DNA of 64,000 nucleotides, taken from Microcella pacifica (lineage in GTDB: Bacteria; Actinomycetota; Actinomycetes; Actinomycetales; Microbacteriaceae). Within the stretch, counting starts at the first letter, position 1, and each line of letters starts with the position of its first letter. The stretch is taken from NCBI RefSeq assembly GCF_009371975.2, contig NZ_VIKT02000006.1, positions 8,422 to 72,421 of the forward strand. Reading direction: 5' to 3'. The notes beneath the pieces are model-generated. The model was not told where the DNA came from, ran no database searches, and was given only the letters and a program-made list of their open reading frames with translations. Positions 26,634 through 34,738 of the stretch are shown here, piece after piece. The translations under genes were made by a program, and so were the position numbers.

Positions 26634-29132
26634 ATGATCATGGACGCCCCCCTCATTCTCTCCGGCATCACCAAGGTGTATCCGGGTGTGCGCGCGCTCG
26701 ACGACGTGTCGGTTACGGTCACCCGTGGCCGAGTGCACGCCATCCTCGGTGAGAACGGGGCCGGGAAGTCCACGCTCGTCGGAATCGCTGCTGGGTCGGT
26801 CGTGCCGGATTCCGGCACGATCGGCCTGGCCGGCGAAGAGTTGCCTCGAGTGAACACTCGGGACGCTCGAGAGCGCGGTCTTGCAATCGTGTACCAGACT
26901 CCCGCGCTCGCTCCCTCTCTTTCGGTCGTGGATGCCGTTCTGCTTCTCTTGCCCGAGTCGAAGCGCCCCCCGCGCACCAAGGCGGTGACCTGGCTGACGG
27001 ACCACTTTCGCGAGCTCGGCTTGAGGATCGATCCGGGCGCCTTGATATCGCATCTTTCGCTCCGAGACGCGCATCTCGTCGAGATCGCGGCTGCGCTTGC
27101 CAGTGATCCGGGGGTTCTCGTTCTCGATGAGCCGACGGAAGCTCTTGGACCGGAGGAGACGCGCTGGCTCTTCGAGCGCATCGAAGCACTCCTCGCCGCC
27201 GGAACCGCAATCGTCTACATCACGCATCGCATTCCTGAAGTTGTGGAGATCGGCGACGATCTGACGGTGCTCCGTGACGGCAAGGTGGTCGGTCGTGGAC
27301 TGGTCGCCGACTATGACGAGGAGCAGATCGTCGAGCTCATCGTCGGCAGAACTCTGGAGACGACTTTCCCCGACAAGCGCATCGATGACGGAACGACGGA
27401 CGCAGTCGTTGCCGTCACCGATCTGAGTGGCCTCGGCTTCTCATCCGTCTCCTTCGATGCCCTGCCCGGTGAGATCCTGGGTCTTGCCGGCGTCGAGGGC
27501 AATGGTCAGCGCGATGTGTTGCGGGCGCTCGGCGGGCACCGACACACCGCGGGAACCGTATCCCTCGCCGGAAAGCAGGTCTCGTTGCGCTCACCGCGCA
27601 GCGCGAAGACTGCGGGTGTTGTCTATCTGCCGGGCGACCGCCTTGGTGAGGCGATGTTCGGAACCATGACGATTCGTGAGAACGTCGTCGCTCCCTCGTT
27701 GCGGGAGGCGATGCCGTTCGGCGTCATCAATCGGGCGCAGGAATATCGGCTCACTCGCCAGGCCGTTGAGGGTCTCGCGGTGAAGACCCCCACGCTTGAG
27801 GCGCCCATCACCTCTCTCTCGGGCGGGAGTCAGCAGAAGGTGCTGCTCGCTCGTGCACGTCTGGGCAACCCACGAGTGCTCCTGGTCGAGGATCCCACTC
27901 AGGGCGTCGACGCTGGGGCTCGCGTCGAGATCTACGCCTTCCTTCGCGCGATGGCCGCGGCCGGAACAACCGTGATCGTCCTGTCGACAGACGCGGTTGA
28001 GCTCGAGGGTCTTTGTGATCGTGTGGTCGTGTTCTCACGCGGTCGCGTGCAGACGGTGCTCAATGGTGATGACGTGACCGAGCGCGCCATCACCGGCACG
28101 GCGGTGCTCTCCACAGACACGTCAGAGTCCACCACGATCACGGCCCAGAGCGGCCGCCGACGCCGGAGCCCGCTGGGCCCGGGTGGTACTCAGGCCGCTG
28201 TTCTGCTCGCCTTGGCACTGGTTCTCAGTCTGTCGACGACCGTAGTCTCGTCAGCATTCCTGAACCCTTTGAGCGTCAGTCAGCTCCTTGCGGCGACCTC
28301 GGTCATCATCCTGGTCGGGCTCGCGCAGCTCGTCGTCGTGATGACGGGTGGAATCGACCTCAGCATCGGGTCAGTGGTGGCTCTTGCCACCGTCGTCATC
28401 TCCTACTTCGGGCAAGGTGGGCCGGGGGTGTTCGCCCTGGGCGTCGCCCTCGCCCTGCTCGCAGGTGCTGCGGTGGGCGTCGTGAACGGGCTGCTCGTCA
28501 CGCGGCTCAATCTGCCGCCGGTCATCGCCACTCTGGTCACCTCCATCGCGGTCGTCGGCGTCGCACAGGTTCTGCGACCCGCTCCCGGGGGGTCTGCGAC
28601 CGGCGACATCATGGCAGCCGTGGGTACGGCACTTGCCGGCGTTCCGGTTGTGCTCATGGTCGCGGTGCTCATCGCAGTCGGTCTCTGGTTCGTGATCGAG
28701 CGCACCACCATTGGTCGCGGACTCCGCGCTGCGGGATCGGATCCGGTCAAGGCGAACCGGATGGGCGTGGACGTCGACCGCATGCGGTTCCTTGCCGCTG
28801 TGCTGGCTGGCGTTCTCTCCGCCGTTGCCGGTCTGCTCCTCTACACGCGCACCGGAATCGGGGATGCCAATACCGGGCAGGCACTCACCCTGACCTCGGT
28901 GACGGCGATCGTGATCGCGGGAGCGAGCATCTTCGGAGGGTCAGGTTCCGCGATTGCGGTGGCTGCTGCCGGCTTGCTGCTGCAGACGATCACGAGTGCG
29001 TTGAGCTTTTTGTCCCTCGGTCTTTCGTGGCAGTACTGGTTGCTGGGCGTCTTCGTGATTCTCGCTGCCCTCATCCCGATCATCGTGGCCTGGCGGCGCC
29101 GAGCGCGCGAAGCCATCCCTCGAGGCTCCTAG
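26634..29132 (+). CDS. Fused ABC ATPase (RbsA-like, two domains) and permease (RbsC-like)
   Basis: One 832-aa chain joins two nucleotide-binding domains and a permease. The first has Walker A GENGAGKST (residues 39-47) and Walker B VLVLDEPTEALGP, but a changed signature (LSLRDAHLVEIA). The second has a degenerate Walker A, as in RbsA, but a good signature (LSGGSQQK). From about residue 515 comes a permease with about eight to nine membrane segments and the motif VVMTGGIDLSIGS. In most CUT2 systems these are separate genes. It is the third gene of the importer. Confidence 0.88.
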   Translation: MIMDAPLILSGITKVYPGVRALDDVSVTVTRGRVHAILGENGAGKSTLVGIAAGSVVPDSGTIGLAGEELPRVNTRDARERGLAIVYQTPALAPSLSVVDAVLLLLPESKRPPRTKAVTWLTDHFRELGLRIDPGALISHLSLRDAHLVEIAAALASDPGVLVLDEPTEALGPEETRWLFERIEALLAAGTAIVYITHRIPEVVEIGDDLTVLRDGKVVGRGLVADYDEEQIVELIVGRTLETTFPDKRIDDGTTDAVVAVTDLSGLGFSSVSFDALPGEILGLAGVEGNGQRDVLRALGGHRHTAGTVSLAGKQVSLRSPRSAKTAGVVYLPGDRLGEAMFGTMTIRENVVAPSLREAMPFGVINRAQEYRLTRQAVEGLAVKTPTLEAPITSLSGGSQQKVLLARARLGNPRVLLVEDPTQGVDAGARVEIYAFLRAMAAAGTTVIVLSTDAVELEGLCDRVVVFSRGRVQTVLNGDDVTERAITGTAVLSTDTSESTTITAQSGRRRRSPLGPGGTQAAVLLALALVLSLSTTVVSSAFLNPLSVSQLLAATSVIILVGLAQLVVVMTGGIDLSIGSVVALATVVISYFGQGGPGVFALGVALALLAGAAVGVVNGLLVTRLNLPPVIATLVTSIAVVGVAQVLRPAPGGSATGDIMAAVGTALAGVPVVLMVAVLIAVGLWFVIERTTIGRGLRAAGSDPVKANRMGVDVDRMRFLAAVLAGVLSAVAGLLLYTRTGIGDANTGQALTLTSVTAIVIAGASIFGGSGSAIAVAAAGLLLQTITSALSFLSLGLSWQYWLLGVFVILAALIPIIVAWRRRAREAIPRGS

Positions 29133-29186
29133 CCCGCGTCCGCAACCGTTCCCCACACATCATCACTGACCAAGAAGGCGACCACC

Positions 29187-30569
29187 ATGAAGAGCACCGG
29201 CACCACCGGCATGAACGCTGTCGACTGGGAGGCACGGGTCGATTTCGACCGACTCCGCACCGATCGGCTCCTGCGTCTGAAGGCCCAGCTAGACGCGTCA
29301 GACGTCGGTGCCCTGCTTGCGTTCGACTTCTCCAACATCCGCTACATGTCGGCGACGCACATCGGCACGTGGGCTATGGACAAGCTCATCCGATTCGCCC
29401 TCATCACGCGCAAGACCGATCCCATCGTGTGGGACTTCGGGTCGGCTGCAAAGCACCACTCGCTCTACAACCCGTGGCTTGACCACACACATTCGGAAGC
29501 CGACGCCGACCCTCACGCACCGCACCATGGGGCGACGCGCCCAAGGCTTGAGTCGGGCTCGCGGGCGGGCATCTCTACTCTGCGGGGCGCGTTCCCGCCT
29601 GATGCCGGAATCGCCGAGGAAGTGGCCCGCAAGATCAAGCGCGAGCTGGAGAAGTTCGGGCTCGCCAACGAACCGCTCGGTGTCGACGTGATCGAATTGC
29701 CCATTCTGTTCGCGCTGCAGAAGGAGGGCATCCAGGTCGTTGACGGCCAGCAGGTATTCATGGAGGCGCGCCGCATCAAGACCGGTGACGAGATTCGGTT
29801 GCTCACGCAGGCCGCATCGATGGTGGACGCCGCGTACGAGAACTTGTACGAGTTCTTGCGACCGGGGGTGCGCGAGAACGAGACTGTCGGCCTCGTGGCG
29901 AAGACTCTCTACGACCTGGGGTCGGAGTACGTCGAGGGAGTCAACGCGATCTCGGGCGAACGCTGCTCTCCGCACCCCCACGTGTTCAGTGACCGACTGA
30001 TTCGACCGGGTGACCCGGCGTTCTTCGACATCCTGCACAGTTACAACGGCTACCGCACCTGCTACTACCGCACGTTTGCGGTGGGTTCCGCGAGTCAGGC
30101 TCAGAAGGATGCGTACACCAGAGCCCGCGAGTACATGGACCGCGCGATTGCTCTCGTTCGACCTGGTGCGACGACCGCCGACGTGGTCGCCGTGTGGCCG
30201 AAGGCTGAGGAGTTCGGCTTCCCTGACGAGGAGGCAGCGTTTGCCCTGCAGTACGGCCACGGTGTCGGCCTGTCGATCTGGGAGAAGCCGATCTTTTCGC
30301 GTCTGACGTCGTTCGATCACCCCGAGGTTCTCGAAGAGGGCATGGTGTTCGCCCTGGAGACCTATTGGCCGGCGGCGGATGGCTGGGGTGCTGCCCGCAT
30401 CGAGGAAGAGGTCGTCGTCACCAATGACGGGTGCGAGGTCATCACGAAGTTCCCGGCCGAGGAGTTGCTGGTGGCAGGCAAGCGCTACTACTCAGTGGGC
30501 GGCGAACTGTCGACCCTGCGCGATTCGCAGTCCCACATGAATACAGTCGACGGCCGCGGGGGGCGTTAG
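29187..30569 (+). CDS. M24 (creatinase / aminopeptidase-P fold) hydrolase with altered metal site
   Basis: The 460-aa product has an N-terminal creatinase domain and a pita-bread domain. Metal-ligand positions: first Asp281 (FFDIL), second Asp replaced by Cys292 (CYYRTF instead of DxTRTF), His358 (YGHGVG), Glu391 (ALETYW), Glu406 (RIEEEV). Creatinase and DddP show that this fold has been reused for non-peptidase chemistry. It follows the importer by 54 nt. A hydrolase or lyase acting on a small N-compound is plausible; a plain Xaa-Pro peptidase is less likely. Confidence 0.75.
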   Translation: MKSTGTTGMNAVDWEARVDFDRLRTDRLLRLKAQLDASDVGALLAFDFSNIRYMSATHIGTWAMDKLIRFALITRKTDPIVWDFGSAAKHHSLYNPWLDHTHSEADADPHAPHHGATRPRLESGSRAGISTLRGAFPPDAGIAEEVARKIKRELEKFGLANEPLGVDVIELPILFALQKEGIQVVDGQQVFMEARRIKTGDEIRLLTQAASMVDAAYENLYEFLRPGVRENETVGLVAKTLYDLGSEYVEGVNAISGERCSPHPHVFSDRLIRPGDPAFFDILHSYNGYRTCYYRTFAVGSASQAQKDAYTRAREYMDRAIALVRPGATTADVVAVWPKAEEFGFPDEEAAFALQYGHGVGLSIWEKPIFSRLTSFDHPEVLEEGMVFALETYWPAADGWGAARIEEEVVVTNDGCEVITKFPAEELLVAGKRYYSVGGELSTLRDSQSHMNTVDGRGGR

Positions 30570-30582
30570 ACCGACACAGTCT

Positions 30583-30624
30583 CGAGGGGCGGCGGGATGA
30601 ATTCGGGTCTTCCGCCGCCCTTCG
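30583..30624. terminator. Bidirectional hairpin between the M24 gene and the dehydrogenase gene
   Basis: A 13-bp stem (GGGCGGCGG/CCGCCGCCC core, extended by four pairs including one G-T) lies between converging genes, with a 16-nt loop. Confidence 0.6.
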
Positions 30625-30627
30625 ATC

Positions 30628-31530
30628 TCACGGGGTCGTCAGCCCGCTGCGGCGACGGGTGATCTCAGCCACGGCCGACCAGTCGAGTTCGCTCAGCGCG
30701 GGGTCGGAAACAGCCGCCTCGAACAGTTCGTGCAGCACGGGGGCGAGCGGCAGCGTGACACCGCGCTCGGCCGCGGCCGACTCGGCGAGACCCAGATCTT
30801 TCAGCCCCAGCGACATCGCGAAACCGACGGGCTCGTAGCGCTGGGCGGCGATGAGCGGCCCGTAGCCCTTATGCGCGGCCCCGCTGAACGCCGTGTGCGT
30901 GAGGATCCGCACGAACTCCTCAGAGTCGATGCCGGCGGATTCGACCAACGAGACCGATTCCGCGATCGACTGCAGCGCACTGATGAGGCTGTAGTTGACG
31001 GCGATCTTCACGATGGCGGCCATGGCGACGTCGTCGCCGAGGTTCCAGGTTTGCTGGCCGAGCGCCTCAAGCGACGCCTGTGCTGCGGCGACAGCATCCG
31101 GATCGCCAGAGGCGACGACGAGCAGGCCGCCCGAGGTGACGATCGTGGAGCGGCCGAGCACGGGGGCCTGCACGTATCCGACACCGTGGCGCGCATGCCG
31201 GTCGGCCAGTTCGCGGGCCGCCGCCGGGCTGATGGTTGCATGGTTCACATGCACGCGACCCGCCGGGACGCTCGCGAGAAGCTCATCGTCGAAGACCGCG
31301 AGCAGCGCCGCGTCATCGGCGAGCATCGAGTGCACCACGGTGACGGACTCGAAGGCGGCGGTAGGGGAGTCGCACGCCGTGACGCTGACATGGGAGGCCA
31401 GCTCGTGCGCGGCCGCTGGGCTGCGGTTCCACACGGTGACCGCGAACCCCTGGTCGGCGAGGCGCGTCGCCATTCCTGCGCCCATGGCGCCGAGGCCAAG
31501 AAAGGCGATCGGGTGCGTCGCGGCGGTCAT
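30628..31530 (-). CDS. NAD-binding beta-hydroxyacid dehydrogenase (3-hydroxyisobutyrate dehydrogenase family)
   Basis: The 300-aa product has the N-terminal motif FLGLGAMGAGMA, a substrate loop containing GRSTIVTSGG, and the catalytic Lys in AAIVKIAVNYSL. The family oxidises 3-hydroxyacids such as 3-hydroxyisobutyrate, tartronate or glycerate. It reads towards the M24 gene. An operator of the shared GTTCA type (31606-31624) lies upstream, linking its control to the reductase and bicupin genes. Confidence 0.85.
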   Translation of the reverse strand: MTAATHPIAFLGLGAMGAGMATRLADQGFAVTVWNRSPAAAHELASHVSVTACDSPTAAFESVTVVHSMLADDAALLAVFDDELLASVPAGRVHVNHATISPAAARELADRHARHGVGYVQAPVLGRSTIVTSGGLLVVASGDPDAVAAAQASLEALGQQTWNLGDDVAMAAIVKIAVNYSLISALQSIAESVSLVESAGIDSEEFVRILTHTAFSGAAHKGYGPLIAAQRYEPVGFAMSLGLKDLGLAESAAAERGVTLPLAPVLHELFEAAVSDPALSELDWSAVAEITRRRSGLTTP

Positions 31531-31605
31531 GCGGCACGCTCGGTGCGAGGGTGCGTGCGGTCATCGTCGGGATCCACGGTGATCCTCCTCTGTCGGACGG
31601 TCAGT

Positions 31606-31624
31606 CGTTCAGTAAGAGTGTACA
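31606..31624. promoter_or_regulatory. Third GTTCA-N7-TGnAC operator
   Basis: CGTTCA-GTAAGAG-TGTACA lies 76 nt before the dehydrogenase start. On the minus strand it reads GTACA-N7-TGAACG, with the same 7-nt spacing as the sites at 16702 and 17804. Seen directly; common binding is inference. Confidence 0.45.
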
Positions 31625-31796
31625 ATAGTGATGGTCCACGGCGGGCGTGATCTCTCCCGGGGATCCGCTGAATCTGGGGATGGCGCCGCGAGCGCGCCGA
31701 GTATTTCGACTATGCTCAGCAACTAGTCAACGTTCACCCCCACTGTCGACCTGGTGGATCCTCAGCACTCGGCGACCGATTTCGAAAGGTGCGACC

Positions 31797-32534
31797 ATGC
31801 AGTTCGATGTCGGCGCGGAGCTGCGGCGGGTTCGCGAGTCGCGCAAACTCAGCCTGCGCGCGGTTGCCTCGGCCGTCGGAGTGTCCGCGAGTCTGCTCTC
31901 GCAGGTGGAGACGGGCAAGACTCAGCCCTCGGTCAGCACCCTGTATGCCCTGGTCAACTATCTGGGCATCTCGCTGGACGGTCTCATGGGGCATCAGCGC
32001 ACCGACTCGGCCCCGCTAGGTCTGGGTGACTCCACGGGATCCGCCGTGCGGCACGAGGGTCGCACCAGCGACTCCGTCGTGCAGCGACGCGAAGACAACC
32101 CGGTCATCGAGATGGAGAACGGCGTCACGTGGGAGCGCCTGGCGGTCGGGGACTCCTCTGTCGCCGACCCGCTCATCGTGACCTACGCGCCGGCCGGCTC
32201 GTCCTCCGTCGAGGGCAAGATGATGCGCCACGCCGCGCTCGAGTACGGTGTGCTGCTCGAAGGGCGTCTCACCCTGCGCATCGACTTCGAGACCTACGAG
32301 CTCGCTCCGGGCGACTCGTTCTGCTTCGATGCGAACCGCCCGCACCTGTATACGAATCAGACGGATGCGCCCGCTCGCGGCATCTGGTTCGTGATCGGGC
32401 GGCGCGAGATGGCCTATCAGACGCTCGCCGATCTCGGGCACGGCGACGAGGACGAGGGTGCGCGCTCCATCACCTCGGCCGTCGACGTGCTGCGGGAGAT
32501 GAAGGCGATGCGCCCGGACGCTCGAGGCGACTGA
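31797..32534 (+). CDS. XRE-family regulator with C-terminal cupin domain
   Basis: The 245-aa product has an N-terminal helix-turn-helix (about residues 5-60; SLRAVASAVGVSASLLSQVETGK) and a C-terminal cupin sensor domain (HAALEYGVLLEGRLTL). Such regulators sense a small ligand in the cupin and commonly control nearby catabolic genes. GAAAGG lies 7 nt before the ATG; TATGCT (31711-31716) is a possible -10 box. A CGTTCA half-site at 31731 hints at autoregulation. Confidence 0.85.
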   Translation: MQFDVGAELRRVRESRKLSLRAVASAVGVSASLLSQVETGKTQPSVSTLYALVNYLGISLDGLMGHQRTDSAPLGLGDSTGSAVRHEGRTSDSVVQRREDNPVIEMENGVTWERLAVGDSSVADPLIVTYAPAGSSSVEGKMMRHAALEYGVLLEGRLTLRIDFETYELAPGDSFCFDANRPHLYTNQTDAPARGIWFVIGRREMAYQTLADLGHGDEDEGARSITSAVDVLREMKAMRPDARGD

Positions 32535-32624
32535 AGGTCGAGCGCGCCGCACGAATGTTCTCCTGGAGTGCACATAGCCCGTCACCCGAATACACTGGGT
32601 ATGCACACGCAGTGAGAGGACGGC

Positions 32625-33329
32625 ATGAGCCAGGGCGATAACGACACCGAGTGGGCCGTCGTCGGTGAGCGCATCCGACTGGCTCGCGAGAGCATCGGGA
32701 TGAGCGTCCGCGAGCTCTCGCGCCGAGTGCAGGTCTCGGCCAGCCACGTCTCCCAGGTCGAGCGCGGCCTCGCCTCCTTCAGCGTGCGCGCCCTCTACAA
32801 CGTCGTGAGCGAGCTGGGCATCTCCATGGACAGCCTCTTCGAGGAGACTCCCGCTCCCGGCGAGGAGCCGGCCGAGCTGCCGGCGGACGACGTCGTCGCG
32901 ACCTCTCCCGACACCTCGCTCGAGGAGGCCGGGATCGTGCTGCGGTCCACCGACCGACCGACGATCAGCATGAGCTCCGGCCCCCGCTGGGAGCGACTCA
33001 CGGCGAAGCCCGAGACGAAGGCCGAGTTCATCGAGGTCATCTACGCTCCGGCGCCCGGGGCCGAACCTCCCGCAGACTTCATCCGCCACGACGGCCGCGA
33101 GTACGGCATCATCGTGCGCGGTCGACTCAACGTGCAGGTCGGCTTCGGGCGCTCGGTGCTCGAAGTGGGGGATTCGATCGCGTTCGACTCGAGCATCCCG
33201 CATCGATTCTGGAACAGCGAGGAGGCTGAGGTGCAGGCGGTCTGGTTCGTGCTCGACCGGCTCGACGACGGCACGCAGGAGGACTTCCCCTCCGCCGCCG
33301 GCACGGCGACGCACCTCCACGGCTTCTAG
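32625..33329 (+). CDS. Second XRE-cupin regulator
   Basis: The 234-aa product has the same layout as the protein at 31797: HTH (SVRELSRRVQVSASHVSQVERGL), an acidic linker (about residues 75-100) and a cupin (RHDGREYGIIVRGRLNVQVG; final DSSIPHRFWN). TACACT (32591-32596) may be its -10, and GAGAGGA precedes the ATG. Having two related regulators side by side suggests two linked ligands or two operons to control. Confidence 0.85.
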   Translation: MSQGDNDTEWAVVGERIRLARESIGMSVRELSRRVQVSASHVSQVERGLASFSVRALYNVVSELGISMDSLFEETPAPGEEPAELPADDVVATSPDTSLEEAGIVLRSTDRPTISMSSGPRWERLTAKPETKAEFIEVIYAPAPGAEPPADFIRHDGREYGIIVRGRLNVQVGFGRSVLEVGDSIAFDSSIPHRFWNSEEAEVQAVWFVLDRLDDGTQEDFPSAAGTATHLHGF

Positions 33330-33330
33330 C

Positions 33331-33348
33331 CCCGGCAGGCGCGCCGGG
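33331..33348. terminator. Hairpin between XRE-cupin and ALDH genes
   Basis: CCCGGC/GCCGGG, a 6-bp stem with a 6-nt loop, lies in the 32-bp gap between converging genes. It is weak without a T-run. Confidence 0.4.
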
Positions 33349-33361
33349 CGCCGTCCCTCCG

Positions 33362-34738
33362 TCAGGCCTTCCAGACCGTCTTGAGGTTGCAGAACTCGCG
33401 GATGCCCGCCGCCGCGAGCTCGCGCCCGAAGCCCGAGTCCTTGATGCCGCCGAACGGCAGCTCCGGGTACGAGATCGTCATGCCGTTGATGAAGACAGCA
33501 CCCGCGTCGAGAGCGGACTGGAAGTACTCCTGCTCCTGCGCGTCCTCCGTCCACGCCGACGAGCTCAGGCCGAACGTCGTCTGGTTGGCGATCTCGACGG
33601 CGTGCTCGGCGCTCTCGGCGCGGTACACGGTCGCGACCGGGCCGAACGCCTCCTCCATAACGAGACGCGCCCCCTCCGGCAGGTCAGCGAGCACGGTCGG
33701 CGCGTAGAACCAGCCGTCGCCCTCGGGAGCCGAGCCACCCGTGAGGAGCGTGGCGCCCTTCTCGACCGCGTCGTCGACGAGCTCGGCGAGCTCATCGCGA
33801 CCGCTGCGCGTCGCGAGCGGGCCCACCTGAACCGACTCGTCCATCGGGTCGCCGACCGTGAGGGCGGCCATCGCGTCGGTGAAGCCCGAGACGAAGGCGT
33901 CATAGACGTCGCTGTGGATGATGAAGCGCTTGCCGGCGATGCAGGACTGCCCGTTGTTGTTGATGCGGGCGGTCACCGCCGTGGAGACGGCCTTGTCGAG
34001 ATCGGCCGACGGCATGACGATGAACGGGTCGGAGCCTCCCAGCTCGAGAACGGCCTTCTTGACCTGGCCGCCGGCGCGCGCGCCCACCGAGCGGCCGGCG
34101 GGCTCGGACCCCGTGAGCGTGACCGCCGTGATGCGGGGGTCGTCGATGACGGCGTCCACGGCGGATGCGCCGATCAGCAGGGTCGTGAACGACCCTTCGG
34201 GGAAGCCTCCGCGCGTGAAGAGCGTGTCGAGGTACAGCGCCGACTCGGGCACGTTCGAGGCGTGCTTGAGCACGCCCGAGTTGCCCGCCATGAGGGCCGG
34301 CGCCGCGAAGCGGATGACCTGCCACAGCGGGTAGTTCCACGGCATGACGGCGAGCACGGCGCCGAGCGGCTCGTATCGTGCCCAGGCGGCGCTCGCCCCG
34401 ACGCTCGACGGGTCGTCGAGCGGCTCGTCGGCGAGGAACTCCTCGGCACGGTCGGCGTAGAAGCGCATGTTCTTCACGCACTTGTGCGCCTCGGCGCGCG
34501 ACTGGGCGATGGGCTTGCCCATCTCGCGCGTGATCATGACCGCGACGTCCTCAGCCTCTGACTCGAGCACGTCGGCGGCGGCGCGCATCCACGCGGCGCG
34601 CTGCGCGTAGGTCTCGCCGCGCAGCGCCTGTGCAGCGGCGTGGGCCGCTGCGACCCGCCGCTCGATCTCGTCGGCGTCGTGCGGCTCGAGGGTGCGCTCC
34701 GTCGCGCCGGTGGTCGGGTTGATCACTGCGATGGCCAT
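33362..34738 (-). CDS. Aldehyde dehydrogenase, succinate-semialdehyde-dehydrogenase-like
   Basis: The 458-aa NAD(P)-dependent enzyme has the catalytic Cys266 (NGQSCIAGK), the general-base Glu232 (LELGGSDPF) and the Rossmann region VMPWNYPLWQ. It is shaped like GabD/Sad-type semialdehyde dehydrogenases. Its start overlaps the GntR gene by 16 nt, so ALDH is the third gene of a VOC-GntR-ALDH operon. The aldehyde is unknown. Confidence 0.88.
   Translation of the reverse strand: MAIAVINPTTGATERTLEPHDADEIERRVAAAHAAAQALRGETYAQRAAWMRAAADVLESEAEDVAVMITREMGKPIAQSRAEAHKCVKNMRFYADRAEEFLADEPLDDPSSVGASAAWARYEPLGAVLAVMPWNYPLWQVIRFAAPALMAGNSGVLKHASNVPESALYLDTLFTRGGFPEGSFTTLLIGASAVDAVIDDPRITAVTLTGSEPAGRSVGARAGGQVKKAVLELGGSDPFIVMPSADLDKAVSTAVTARINNNGQSCIAGKRFIIHSDVYDAFVSGFTDAMAALTVGDPMDESVQVGPLATRSGRDELAELVDDAVEKGATLLTGGSAPEGDGWFYAPTVLADLPEGARLVMEEAFGPVATVYRAESAEHAVEIANQTTFGLSSSAWTEDAQEQEYFQSALDAGAVFINGMTISYPELPFGGIKDSGFGRELAAAGIREFCNLKTVWKA

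Noticed and set aside
29187-30569. Ectoine hydrolase (DoeA/EutD) or DMSP lyase (DddP)
   Set aside because: The fold matches, but the neighbours typical of ectoine use (DoeB, DoeC) are missing and the metal-site Asp-to-Cys change does not match the DddP ligand set.
19441-30600. Recent horizontal transfer of the amidohydrolase/importer region on base composition
   Set aside because: Codons look somewhat richer in A/T third bases than in housekeeping genes, but I could not compute this and saw no mobility genes or borders; windowed GC and codon-use statistics would decide.
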